Shown here: in pieces, positions 20,951 to 29,490 of the stretch
Layout of the letters: each line of letters starts with the position of its first letter
How positions within the stretch are numbered: position 1 is the stretch's first letter
From: Thermohalobaculum xanthum
Lineage (GTDB): Bacteria; Pseudomonadota; Alphaproteobacteria; Rhodobacterales; Rhodobacteraceae
Assembly (NCBI RefSeq): GCF_016623495.1
Contig: NZ_JAEHHL010000008.1
Coordinates: forward strand, 62,001 to 126,000
Reading direction: 5' to 3'
DNA: 64,000 nt
The notes under the pieces: model-generated
The model's input: the letters and a program-made list of their open reading frames with translations, nothing else
Told to the model about the DNA's origin: nothing
The model's database searches: none
Translations under genes and position numbers: made by a program

Positions 20951-21670
20951 TCAGATCACGGCAATGTCGATCTCGCCCACGCCCTCGACCGAAGCGTGCA
21001 GTTGATCGCCGCGCTGCACCGGGCCGACCCCCGCAGGCGTGCCGGTAAAGATCAGGTCGCCCGGCGCGAGCACGAAGAACCGCGAGAGATAGGCAATCAT
21101 CTCCGGCACCTTCCAGATCATCTGGGCAAGATCGCCCTCCTGCCGCCGCGTGCCGTTCACGTCCAGCGCGATCACGCCGCATTCGGGATGCCCGGTCTCG
21201 AACACCGACTCGATGGGACCGATCGGGGCGGAATGCTCGAAGGCCTTCCCGATCTCCCAGGGCCGGCCCATCTTCTTCGCCTCGCCCTGAAGGTCGCGGC
21301 GCGTCATGTCGAGCCCGACGGCATATCCCCAGACATGCTCGAGCGCCTCGTCCTCGGCGATGTTCACACCGCCCCTGCCGAGGGCGACCACCAACTCGAT
21401 CTCGAAATGCACGTCCGAGCTCATCGGTGGATAGGGAAAATCTGCGCCGAACAGCAGGTTGTCGGGGTTCTTCTGGAAGAAGAAGGGCGGCTCGCGGCTG
21501 GGGTCGTGCCCCATCTCGATCGCGTGATCGGCATAGTTTCGGCCGATGCAGTAGACCCGGTGGACCGGGAAGAGCCCGCCGCCCCGCACGGGCACCGTCA
21601 CAGCCGGCGGCGGCGCGATCACAAAAGGCTCGGGAGTTTCGGCCCCGGCTTCCTCGTTCTCGGCGCTCAT
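20951..21670 (-). CDS. fumarylacetoacetate hydrolase family protein
   Basis: This 239-residue FAH-fold enzyme most resembles the fumarylpyruvate hydrolase/acylpyruvase group. Visible signatures are [14 protein letters not shown] near the N-terminus and the metal-binding [30 protein letters not shown] and the C-terminal [16 protein letters not shown] are also present. The usual reaction is metal-dependent C-C hydrolysis of an acylpyruvate or decarboxylation of oxaloacetate. The ATG at 21670 has GAGGAGAA before it, and the longer upstream frame lacks family features. It converges with glpR (17 bases) and is divergent from the second peptide ABC operon. Confidence 0.9.
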   Translation of the reverse strand: MSAENEEAGAETPEPFVIAPPPAVTVPVRGGGLFPVHRVYCIGRNYADHAIEMGHDPSREPPFFFQKNPDNLLFGADFPYPPMSSDVHFEIELVVALGRGGVNIAEDEALEHVWGYAVGLDMTRRDLQGEAKKMGRPWEIGKAFEHSAPIGPIESVFETGHPECGVIALDVNGTRRQEGDLAQMIWKVPEMIAYLSRFFVLAPGDLIFTGTPAGVGPVQRGDQLHASVEGVGEIDIAVI

Positions 21671-21862
21671 GAGGCGGTTCTCCTCGCTTCTTGTCCGGCC
21701 CGGCATCGGGGGCGACTCGGCCCGAAACCGGCCGCAGTTTTCCATGGGATCCTGCCCGCGTATATCCCCGGCCGCGACCCGCACGAAGCCCTCATCGACG
21801 ACCGAGCAGGGAAATCCATGCACATCGTGATGCCTGCCCCGGCGTCAGGGCACCGGTTCCGT

Positions 21863-21895
21863 TTGACACATCCGACAAGCTTGGTCAGCTATAGG
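21863..21895 (+). promoter_or_regulatory. candidate promoter of the second peptide ABC operon
   Basis: A perfect TTGACA (21863-21868) is followed by TATAGG (21890-21895). The 21-base spacing is longer than ideal, so the -10 assignment is uncertain. It is the only consensus -35 in the 282-base gap before the binding-protein gene at 21953. Confidence 0.35.
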
Positions 21896-21952
21896 CAGCT
21901 TAGCCGGGGATGCTCGACTGCAAGCGCCCCGATGTGACAGGGAGAAACAAGA

Positions 21953-23536
21953 ATGAAACGGCTACTGGCCTCATTGATGCTGGGTAGCGCCGCGATCGCG
22001 ATTGCGGCCACCGCGAACGCCGAGACGCTGCGCTGGGCGCGCGCGGGCGACAGCCTCACGCTCGACCCCCATGCCCAGAACGAGGGTCCGACCCACACGC
22101 TGGCGCACCAGATCTACGAGCCGCTCCTGCATCGCGACATGGCCGGCCAGATCGTGCCCGCGCTGGCTACCGAGTGGGCGCCGACCGAGGACCCCAGCGT
22201 CTGGCGCTTCAAGCTGCGCGAGGGCGTGACGTTCCACGACGGCGCGCCCTTTACCGCGTCGGACGTGGTGTTCTCGCTCAATCGCGCCATGATGCCCGAC
22301 AGCGACATGAAGGAGCTGCTGGCCTCGGTGAAGGAAGTCACGGCGGTCGACGATCTGACGGTCGACATCACAACCGACGGGCCAAACCCGATCCTGCCGT
22401 CGAACCTCACCAACCTCTTCATCATGGACGAGGACTGGTCCAAGTCGAACGGGGTCGAGAAGCCGCAGGACTTCGAGGGTGGCGAGGAGACCTTCGCCGT
22501 GCGCAACGCCAACGGCACCGGCGCCTACATGCTGGCCGAGCGCGCGCCGGATTCGAAGACCGTGCTCAAGCAGAACCCCAACTACTGGGGCAAGGGCGAG
22601 TTCCCGCTGGAAGTCACCGAAATCGTCTTCACGCCGGTCCAGAACGCCGCCACCCGCGTGGCCGCCCTGCTCTCGGGTGAGGTCGACTTCATCCAGGACG
22701 TGCCGGTCCAGGATCTCGGCCGGGTCGAAGCCGCCGACGGGCTGGTCGTGCGCACCGCGCCGCAGAACCGCACGATCTTCTTCGGCATCAATGTCGGCGA
22801 TGCCGACCTGAAGTCCGACAATGTCGACGGCAAGAACCCCTTCGCCGACAAGCGCGTGCGCGAGGCGATGAACATGGCGCTGAACCGCGACGCGATCCGC
22901 CAGGTCGTGATGCGCGGCCAGTCGCAGCCGACCGGCGTGATCATGCCTCCCTTCGTCAACGGCTGGACCGAGGCGCTTGACGCCGTGCCGCCGACCGACG
23001 TCGCCAAGGCCAAGGAGCTGATGGCCGAGGCCGGCTATGGCGACGGCTTCTCGGTCACGCTCAACTGCCCGAACGATCGCTACATCAATGATGAGGCGAT
23101 CTGCCAGGCGGCCGTCGGCATGCTGGGCCAGATCGGCATCAAGGTTGCGCTCGATGCCAAGCCCAAGGCACAGCACTTCCCGCTGATCAACAATCTCGAG
23201 ACCGACTTCTACATGCTCGGCTGGGGCGTGCCGACCTTCGACTCGGAGTACATCTTCAACTTCCTCGTCCACACCAAGGGCGAGAAGTACGGCTCGTGGA
23301 ACGGCACCCGCTACTCGAACCCCGAACTCGACAAGATGATCGAAGGTCTCGCCTCCGAGACCGACCTCGCCAAGCGCGATGCCATGATCGCCGAAATCTG
23401 GAGCACGGTGCAGGGCGAGACGATCTACCTGCCGCTGCATCACCAGGTGCTGAACTGGGGCATGAAGACTGCGATCGACTTCCCCGTCCAGCCCGAGGAC
23501 CAGCCGCACTTCAAGTACCTGACCTACGCGAAGTGA
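21953..23536 (+). CDS. peptide-type ABC transporter substrate-binding protein (SBP family 5)
   Basis: This 527-residue periplasmic protein has a signal peptide (MKRLLASLMLGSAAIAIAAT, cleavage near ANA-E) and a complete family-5 binding domain. WRFKLREGVTFHDGAPFTASDVVFSLN-type sequence lies near residues 80-110 and the VREAMNMALNRDAIRQVVM helix in the middle. It is soluble, without a lipobox. CAGGGAGAA precedes the ATG. It opens a six-gene operon with an NTF2-like gene, two permeases and two ATPases. The ligand is unknown. The divergent FAH-family hydrolase does not settle it. Confidence 0.93.
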   Translation: MKRLLASLMLGSAAIAIAATANAETLRWARAGDSLTLDPHAQNEGPTHTLAHQIYEPLLHRDMAGQIVPALATEWAPTEDPSVWRFKLREGVTFHDGAPFTASDVVFSLNRAMMPDSDMKELLASVKEVTAVDDLTVDITTDGPNPILPSNLTNLFIMDEDWSKSNGVEKPQDFEGGEETFAVRNANGTGAYMLAERAPDSKTVLKQNPNYWGKGEFPLEVTEIVFTPVQNAATRVAALLSGEVDFIQDVPVQDLGRVEAADGLVVRTAPQNRTIFFGINVGDADLKSDNVDGKNPFADKRVREAMNMALNRDAIRQVVMRGQSQPTGVIMPPFVNGWTEALDAVPPTDVAKAKELMAEAGYGDGFSVTLNCPNDRYINDEAICQAAVGMLGQIGIKVALDAKPKAQHFPLINNLETDFYMLGWGVPTFDSEYIFNFLVHTKGEKYGSWNGTRYSNPELDKMIEGLASETDLAKRDAMIAEIWSTVQGETIYLPLHHQVLNWGMKTAIDFPVQPEDQPHFKYLTYAK

Positions 23537-23548
23537 GCTGATCACGCG

Positions 23549-23571
23549 GGGGGCGCGCCCGGCGCGCCCCC
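23549..23571 (+). other. intercistronic GC hairpin after the binding-protein gene
   Basis: A perfect 10-bp stem (GGGGGCGCGC with GCGCGCCCCC) and a 3-base loop lies 12 bases after the binding-protein stop. It has no T-run. Position and shape match the hairpin at 9998-10021 in the first peptide operon, which suggests a shared way of favouring binding-protein mRNA. Confidence 0.65.
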
Positions 23572-23614
23572 TCAGCCTGCCCCTGCGGGGCGCGCGGCAG
23601 GAAAGGCCACCGCC

Positions 23615-24013
23615 ATGGCACCGACACCCCAAGCCGTCGCCGAGATGGCCGCGCGCTACGCGGCAGCCTGGAGTGCCCATGTTCCGGCCGACGTCGCCGG
23701 CTTCTACGCCAGGGACGGGCACATCACCATCAACGACGGCGACCCCGTCGTCGGGCGCGCCGCGCTGACCGGGATGGTCGCGGGGTTCTATGCCGAGTTC
23801 CCGGATATCGTCGTGCATATGGACCTTGTGCGCACGGCCGGGACACACGCAATCTTCGCCTGGACGCTCGAGGGCACCCATGCGCAGACCAGAAATGCCG
23901 TGCGTGTCTCGGGCTGGGAAGCCTGGACATTGAACGACGACTGCGAAATTGCCGCCTCGCGCGGCCATTTCGACGCTGACGAGTACGAGCGCCAGATCGC
24001 CGAGGGCATCTGA
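23615..24013 (+). CDS. NTF2-like/SnoaL-like domain protein
   Basis: This 132-residue protein has the NTF2/SnoaL cone-fold pattern. A first helix (MAARYAAAWSAHVPADVAGFY) is followed by the YARDGHITINDGDPVVGRAAL strand-turn region and later strands ending in HFDADEYERQIAEG. Such domains act as small enzymes, such as isomerases or hydrolases, or as ligand-binding proteins. It lacks a signal peptide, so it should be cytoplasmic. It is placed between the binding protein and the permeases of an ABC operon, which suggests that it acts on the imported compound. The exact role is unknown. Confidence 0.75.
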   Translation: MAPTPQAVAEMAARYAAAWSAHVPADVAGFYARDGHITINDGDPVVGRAALTGMVAGFYAEFPDIVVHMDLVRTAGTHAIFAWTLEGTHAQTRNAVRVSGWEAWTLNDDCEIAASRGHFDADEYERQIAEGI

Positions 24014-24042
24014 GCCGCGCGCCGCCCCGTGGAGAGGACCCG

Positions 24043-25026
24043 ATGCTCGCCTTCGTCATCCGCCGCGTGTTCCAGTCGCTGATCGTGCTCCTCGTGGTGG
24101 GGCTCGTCGCCTTCTCGCTGTTCCGGTTCGTCGGCGATCCCGTGGAAAACATGCTCGGCCAGGAACGGACCCAGCAGGACATCGACCGGCTGCGCACCCA
24201 GCTTGGCCTCGACCAGCCCTTCCCCGTGCAGTACTGGCGCTTCCTCAAGAATGCGGCCGAGGGCAATTTCGGCGTGAGCTACCGGCAAGGCCGGCCGGTC
24301 ACGGATCTCCTGATCGAGCGCGCACCCGCCACGCTCGAGCTCGCCTTCGTCTCCGGCGTCTTCGCGCTGGTGGGCGGCATCGCGCTGGGCATCTATACCG
24401 CGATCCGAAAGAGCGGCTGGCTCGCGCAGTTCGTGATGACGGCCTCGCTCATAGGGGTCTCGCTGCCCACCTTCCTCATCGGCATCCTTCTGATCTGGAT
24501 CTTCGCCGTCGAGCTTGGCTGGCTCCCCAGCTTCGGGCGCGGCGAGACGGTTGCGATCGGCTGGTGGACCACGGGCTTTCTGACCGCCAGCGGCCTCAAG
24601 GCGCTGATCCTGCCGTCGATCACGCTCGGCCTCTACCAGATGACGCTGATCATGCGCCTCGTGCGGTCCGAGATGCTCGAGGTGCTGCGCCAGGATTACA
24701 TCCGCTTCGCGCGCGCACGCGGGCTCAGCGAGCGGGCCGTCAATTTCGGCCACGCCCTCAAGAACACCCTCGTCCCGGTCATCACCGTAACCGGCCTCCA
24801 GCTCGGCTCGATCATCGCCTTCGCGATCATCACCGAGACGGTGTTCCAGTGGCCCGGCGTGGGCCTTCTGTTCATCAACGCGGTCCAGTTCGTCGATATC
24901 CCGGTGATGGCGGCCTATCTGATGCTCATCTCGTTCATGTTCGTCGCCATCAACCTGATCGTCGATCTGCTCTACGTCGCGATCGATCCGCGCCTGCGCG
25001 TCGATCGCGCGGCTGCGGCGAAGTGA
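24043..25026 (+). CDS. peptide-type ABC transporter permease (DppB type)
   Basis: This 327-residue permease begins with FVIRRVFQSLIVLLVVGLVA, the DppB anchor helix. The region after it has the DIDRLRTQLGLDQPFPVQYW periplasmic motif, and the coupling loop is RARGLSERAVNFGHALKNTL. About six membrane helices are visible. GGAGAGGACCCG precedes the ATG. It is followed after 10 bases by the partner permease. Confidence 0.94.
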   Translation: MLAFVIRRVFQSLIVLLVVGLVAFSLFRFVGDPVENMLGQERTQQDIDRLRTQLGLDQPFPVQYWRFLKNAAEGNFGVSYRQGRPVTDLLIERAPATLELAFVSGVFALVGGIALGIYTAIRKSGWLAQFVMTASLIGVSLPTFLIGILLIWIFAVELGWLPSFGRGETVAIGWWTTGFLTASGLKALILPSITLGLYQMTLIMRLVRSEMLEVLRQDYIRFARARGLSERAVNFGHALKNTLVPVITVTGLQLGSIIAFAIITETVFQWPGVGLLFINAVQFVDIPVMAAYLMLISFMFVAINLIVDLLYVAIDPRLRVDRAAAAK

Positions 25027-25036
25027 GGGTCCAGCG

Positions 25037-25951
25037 ATGAACGCCATGCGCCGCGCCTGGGAAAGCGACCTCAGCTACTCCTTCCGCCACAGCCCGATCA
25101 CCGTGCTTGCGGCCTTCATGGTGATCGTGCTGTTCGCCGGCGCGATCCTCGCGCCGCTGATCGCGCCCTACAGCCCGTTCGATCCGGCGACGCTCAACCT
25201 GATGAACGGCTTCACCCCGCCGATGACGCCCAACACCTTTACCGGCGAGACCTTCTGGCTCGGCACCGACGACCAGGGGCGCGACATGTTCTCGGCCATC
25301 CTCTACGGCATGCGGATCTCGCTCTTCGTCGGCTTCGCAGCGGTCCTGCTCGCGCTCGTTCTGGGTGTGGTGGCAGGGCTGGTCGCGGGCTATGCCGGCG
25401 GCTGGGTCGACACGATCATCATGCGCATCGCCGACGTGCAGCTGACCTTTCCCTCGATCCTCGTCGCCATGCTGATCTTCGGCATCGCCAAGGGCCTCAC
25501 GCCGCCCGACATGCGCGACCAGATGGCGATCTGGGTGCTCATCGTCTCGATCGGCCTCAGCGACTGGGTGCAGTTCGCCCGCGTCGTGCGCGGCGCCACC
25601 TTGGTCGAGCGCAACCGGGAATACGTGCAGGCCGCGCGCCTGATCGGCCGCAGCCGGTCTGCCATCATGTTCCGCCACGTACTACCCAACGTGACCTCGC
25701 CCGTACTGGTGATCGCGACCATCGGGCTTGCGCTCGCCATCATCGCCGAGGCGACCCTGAGCTTCCTCGGCGTGGGCGCGCCGCCGACCCAGCCGTCTCT
25801 GGGCACGCTCATCCGCATCGGCCAAGGCTATCTGTTCTCGGGCGAGTGGTGGATCCTGTTCTTCCCGGCCGTGACGCTGCTGGTGCTGGCCCTATCGGTC
25901 AACCTGCTCGGCGACTGGTTGCGCGAAGCCCTCAACCCGAGGCTCAGATGA
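25037..25951 (+). CDS. peptide-type ABC transporter permease (DppC type)
   Basis: This 304-residue permease has the DppC N-terminal helix (ITVLAAFMVIVLFAGAILAP) and the FWLGTDDQGRDMFSAILYG motif. The coupling loop is QAARLIGRSRSAIMFRHVLP, and the C-terminus [15 protein letters not shown] is family-typical. Its stop overlaps the next ATPase start by four bases (ATGA). Confidence 0.94.
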   Translation: MNAMRRAWESDLSYSFRHSPITVLAAFMVIVLFAGAILAPLIAPYSPFDPATLNLMNGFTPPMTPNTFTGETFWLGTDDQGRDMFSAILYGMRISLFVGFAAVLLALVLGVVAGLVAGYAGGWVDTIIMRIADVQLTFPSILVAMLIFGIAKGLTPPDMRDQMAIWVLIVSIGLSDWVQFARVVRGATLVERNREYVQAARLIGRSRSAIMFRHVLPNVTSPVLVIATIGLALAIIAEATLSFLGVGAPPTQPSLGTLIRIGQGYLFSGEWWILFFPAVTLLVLALSVNLLGDWLREALNPRLR

Positions 25952-26937
25952 CCGAGACGCCCATCCTGTCCCTGCGCAATCTCGTGGTCGAGATCCCGAC
26001 CCGCCGCGACGTGCTGCGACCGGTCGACCGCGTGTCGTTCCAGATCGCGCGCGGCGAGGTGCTCGGCGTGGTCGGCGAATCCGGGGCCGGCAAGTCGATG
26101 ACCGGGACGGCGGTGATCGGCCTGATCGACCCGCCGGGCCATATCGCTGGCGGCAGGGTCGAGCTCGACGGTCAGCGCATCGACAACCTGCCGGCGGAAA
26201 AGATGCGCCGCATCCGCGGCAAGCGCATCGGCATGGTGTTCCAGGACCCGCTCACCTCACTCAACCCGCTGATCCGCATCGGCGACCAGCTGACCGAGAC
26301 GATTCTGGCCCATCTCGACGTCTCGGAAGCCGAGGCCCGCCGCCGCGCCGTCGCCGCGCTCGAGGAAGTCGGCATTCCGGCCGCCGCGCGGCGCATCGAC
26401 AGCTATCCGCACGAATTTTCGGGCGGCATGCGCCAGCGCGTGGTGATCGCCCTCGCGCTGGCGGCCGAGCCGGACCTCGTGATCGCGGACGAGCCCACGA
26501 CGGCGCTCGATGTCAGCGTGCAGGCCCAGATCATCGCGCTGCTCAAGCGCCTGTGTCGCGAGCGCGGGACCGCGGTGATGCTTATCACCCACGACATGGG
26601 CGTGATCGCCGAGGCCGCCGACCGGGTCGCGGTGATGTATGCCGGCCGACTCGCTGAGATCGGCCCGGTGGCCGAAGTCATCGCGCACCCGCAGCATCCC
26701 TACACGCGCGGGCTGATGGCCGCGACGCCAATGGCGACCCCGCCCGGCGAGCGGCTGAACCAGATCCCGGGCGCGATGCCGCGGCTCGACGCCATTCCCG
26801 CCGGTTGCGCCTTCCATCCGCGCTGCCCGGTCGCCGAGGCCGGATGCAGGGTGGGCGACCCGCCTCGCGTCGAGGAATGCGGCGGCCGCGCCGCCTGCTG
26901 GGTCGTTGCCCGCGAGGCGGGGCTCGTGCGCGCATGA
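25948..26937 (+). CDS. peptide-type ABC transporter ATP-binding protein (DppD type)
   Basis: This 329-residue ATPase has Walker [10 protein letters not shown]-loop [12 protein letters not shown], signature FSGGMRQRV, Walker [13 protein letters not shown] and the switch histidine in LITHDMGVI. The C-terminal peptide-transporter domain keeps four Cys (CAFHPRC, AGC, ACWV), the pattern linked to an iron-sulfur cluster in DppD-type proteins. It overlaps its neighbours by four bases on each side, so translation is coupled through the cassette. Confidence 0.95.
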   Translation: MTETPILSLRNLVVEIPTRRDVLRPVDRVSFQIARGEVLGVVGESGAGKSMTGTAVIGLIDPPGHIAGGRVELDGQRIDNLPAEKMRRIRGKRIGMVFQDPLTSLNPLIRIGDQLTETILAHLDVSEAEARRRAVAALEEVGIPAAARRIDSYPHEFSGGMRQRVVIALALAAEPDLVIADEPTTALDVSVQAQIIALLKRLCRERGTAVMLITHDMGVIAEAADRVAVMYAGRLAEIGPVAEVIAHPQHPYTRGLMAATPMATPPGERLNQIPGAMPRLDAIPAGCAFHPRCPVAEAGCRVGDPPRVEECGGRAACWVVAREAGLVRA

Positions 26938-27911
26938 CCGCCCTTGTCCGTATCGCCGGCCTTGTGCGCCGCTTCGATGTCTCGAAGCCCTGGCTCAACC
27001 GCCTGATCGAGCGTGCGCCCCGCCAGATCCTCACCGCCGTGGCCGATGTGAGCCTCGAGATCCCCGAGCGCGGCGTCTATGCGCTGGTCGGCGAATCCGG
27101 CTCGGGCAAGTCCACCATCGGCAAGATCGCGGTCGGGCTGCTTGCGCCCTCGGAGGGCGCGGTCGAGATCGGCGGCGTCGACCTGCACCGCGAGCGCGAC
27201 CCGGCCCGCCGAACAGAGACGCGCGCCCATATCCAGATGATCTTCCAGGACCCCTACGCCTCGCTCAACCCGCGCTGGCGGGTGCGCGACATCATCGAGG
27301 AACCCGTGCGCGCGCGCGGCGACCGGAGCGAGGGGCTCGCCGAGCGCCTGCTCGAGCAGGTCGGCCTCTCGGCGCGCGATGCCGACAAGTTCCCGCACGA
27401 GTTCTCCGGCGGCCAGCGCCAGCGCATCTGCGTGGCGCGCGCGCTTGCGTCCGAGCCGCGATTCATCGTGTGCGACGAGCCCACCTCGGCACTCGATGTC
27501 AGCGTGCAGGCCCAGGTGCTCAACCTGATGAAGGACCTGCAGGAGCGGCTCGGCCTGACCTATCTGTTCATCAGCCACGATCTCTCGGTCGTGCGCTACA
27601 TGGCCGACCGCATCGGGGTTCTCTATCTCGGCCGGCTGGTGGAGGAGGCACCGCGCGACGCGTTGTTCGAGACGCCGCGCCACCCCTATACCCGGATGCT
27701 GCTCGAGGCCGCACCCCGCATCGACGCCTTCGGGCGCGAGGTCGATCCGCCCAAGGGCGAGATCCCCGACCCGATCAATCCGCCGACCGGCTGCGCCTAT
27801 CACCCGCGCTGCCCCTTCGCCGACGAACGTTGCAAGCGCGAGCGCCCCGCGATGCGCGACGCGGGCGCGAGCCGCGCCGCGTGCCATGCCGTCGAGGAAG
27901 GCCGCCTCTGA
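26934..27911 (+). CDS. peptide-type ABC transporter ATP-binding protein (DppF type)
   Basis: This 325-residue second ATPase has Walker A GESGSGKST, Q-loop MIFQDPYASLNPRW, signature FSGGQRQRI, Walker B FIVCDEPTSALD and switch His in FISHDLSVV. Four Cys are kept in the C-terminal domain (CAYHPRC, ERC, ACHA). It has the extra N-terminal segment of OppF/DppF proteins. It closes the operon and converges with the gene at 27957, with 45 bases between. Confidence 0.95.
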   Translation: MTALVRIAGLVRRFDVSKPWLNRLIERAPRQILTAVADVSLEIPERGVYALVGESGSGKSTIGKIAVGLLAPSEGAVEIGGVDLHRERDPARRTETRAHIQMIFQDPYASLNPRWRVRDIIEEPVRARGDRSEGLAERLLEQVGLSARDADKFPHEFSGGQRQRICVARALASEPRFIVCDEPTSALDVSVQAQVLNLMKDLQERLGLTYLFISHDLSVVRYMADRIGVLYLGRLVEEAPRDALFETPRHPYTRMLLEAAPRIDAFGREVDPPKGEIPDPINPPTGCAYHPRCPFADERCKRERPAMRDAGASRAACHAVEEGRL

Positions 27912-27956
27912 GGCGCCATCGCGCACGGCCATTCACCGACGCCCGCTCGGCGCGCC

Positions 27957-29324
27957 TCACCCGCCGCGGCGCCAGCGTGCGTTGCGGCGCAGGACTTCGC
28001 CCATATCGCCCATTGCGGGAAGACGCGCGCCATGCGCCGCGGCCGCGCTGCTTCCTCCGGAAAGCCCGCCATGCTGGCCCGACGCGGCCTCGCGCCACCT
28101 GTCCTCCGCGGCCTGACGCGCCGCTTCGGCCTCGCGAAGGACCTCGGCCGAGCCGGCTACCCTGACCGCGCCAGGGCCGCCGATGCGCGCATCGGCAAGA
28201 CTGAAGCTCGCGGCCGCCATCGCCTGGTGGGCCAGCATCCGCCCCGCCGTTGCCGCGGCCGCCCCGATCGTCGGCGCAAAGCGCAGGATCTCGCGATCCA
28301 GCACGATCGGTTCGGACAGCTGGCGCGCCACTTCCTGGGCGCGTTCCTCGAGCTCGGCATCGTCCAGGATGTCGGTGAAGACCACGGCATAGCTTGCGCC
28401 GTCGAGCCGCGCCACGATGTCGTCTCCACGGCACATGCCCGACAACCGCGCCGCGATCTCGGTCAACACGGCCTCGGCCGCGGCGCGCCCCCGCCGGCCC
28501 GTCTGCTCGTCGAATTGCATAAGCTGGATCTCCAGCACACCCACCAGCTGCCCGCCGAGACCCGGATCCTCCATGGCGAGGTCGAGTTGCAGCATCAGGC
28601 TGTCCCGGTTCGCAAGGCCGGTCAGCGGATCGTGGAACGCGGCGTGCTGAACCGCGTCATGCGCTGCGATCAGGCGCCGCATCTGCCCCCCGATCCGGGC
28701 GACCAGCGGCCTCAGCAGCAGCCCCGAGATGGCCGCCAGCGCCGCCAGCCAGCTGACCGCGAAGGCCTCGTTCAGGCGGCGCACGACCAGCGCCGCCCTG
28801 CCCGCCTCATCCGCCTGGACCGCGCGCGCCAGCGCCAGCCCATCCGCGACCCTGCGCAAGGCGGTGAGATCGACCGGCACCGCGCCGGGTCGCGTTGCCG
28901 CCTCGGCGTCTGCCATCGCATCGGACAGGCGATGCGGATCCGCGAACAGCATTGCCGCGAGCCGCCCGTCACCGGGAGCCGGGATGCCGCGCGCCGCATC
29001 GCCCTCGCTCAACGCCCGGCGATTCGCCGAGAACCGCGCCCGCGCGGCCGCGCGTTCCTCGGCCCCGGCTTCGTCGTATAGCCCGGCGGACAGCATCAGG
29101 CGCTGCGCCTGGATCTGCTGATCTGCCAGAATGGCCTCGAGCCGCGCCGCGTCCCTGGCGCTCGAGACCGCCCAGCGCCCTGCCAGCACGTCGGCAAGCC
29201 CGATCGCCAGCAGGATCCCCCCCGCCACCGCGAAGACTGCCACCATCCGGCGCTCGACCGCGCGGGGTTCCGCGTCAAGCGCGTGGGACAGTCGAGCCTC
29301 GCGCTTGTCGTCCATGCTCGTCAT
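27957..29324 (-). CDS. membrane protein with degenerate GGDEF domain
   Basis: This 455-residue protein has an N-terminal helix (MVAVFAVAGGILLAIGLADV, about residue 25). A helical periplasmic sensor of about 150 residues and a second hydrophobic segment (AFAVSWLAALAAISGLLL) follow. The cytoplasmic GGDEF-like domain then starts at FHDPLTGLANRDSL. The active-site loop that should read R-x-GGDEF is RLDGASYAVVF, so the catalytic and metal-binding residues are lost. It should not make c-di-GMP. It may act as a sensor, scaffold or GTP-binding module. The C-terminal tail is Ala/Gly/Arg-rich and low in complexity. The ATG at 29324 has GGGGGCG before it. An ATG three codons later is also possible. Confidence 0.8.
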   Translation of the reverse strand: MTSMDDKREARLSHALDAEPRAVERRMVAVFAVAGGILLAIGLADVLAGRWAVSSARDAARLEAILADQQIQAQRLMLSAGLYDEAGAEERAAARARFSANRRALSEGDAARGIPAPGDGRLAAMLFADPHRLSDAMADAEAATRPGAVPVDLTALRRVADGLALARAVQADEAGRAALVVRRLNEAFAVSWLAALAAISGLLLRPLVARIGGQMRRLIAAHDAVQHAAFHDPLTGLANRDSLMLQLDLAMEDPGLGGQLVGVLEIQLMQFDEQTGRRGRAAAEAVLTEIAARLSGMCRGDDIVARLDGASYAVVFTDILDDAELEERAQEVARQLSEPIVLDREILRFAPTIGAAAATAGRMLAHQAMAAASFSLADARIGGPGAVRVAGSAEVLREAEAARQAAEDRWREAASGQHGGLSGGSSAAAAHGARLPAMGDMGEVLRRNARWRRGG

Positions 29325-29387
29325 CACGCGCCCCCGCACCACACACCAACCGGACCGATCCTGCGGCGCGAGACGTAAAGGATCGGT

Positions 29388-29408
29388 TTGCGACGCTCGC
29401 TGTCGCAA
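29388..29408. promoter_or_regulatory. TTGCGA-N9-TCGCAA dyad, candidate IclR-type operator
   Basis: In the gap upstream of the dimethylglycine-dehydrogenase-like gene, TTGCGAC (29388-29394) and GTCGCAA (29402-29408) form a perfect inverted repeat. It sits 7 bases before a perfect TTGACA (29416-29421). The same dyad with the same 9-base core spacing occurs at 36108-36128. The two sites flank the block that contains an IclR gene. Confidence 0.55.
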
Positions 29409-29490
29409 GGCTCGATTGACAGGACTGCGCTGGCATTGTCTCACTGCGCGCATCGTCGCGGAGCCAGCGGCCAGAGAGGGGATTGCATTC

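Noticed and set aside
21971-23968. 665-codon minus-strand frame opposite the family-5 binding protein
   Set aside because: Antisense shadow. The plus-strand product has a signal peptide and full family similarity.
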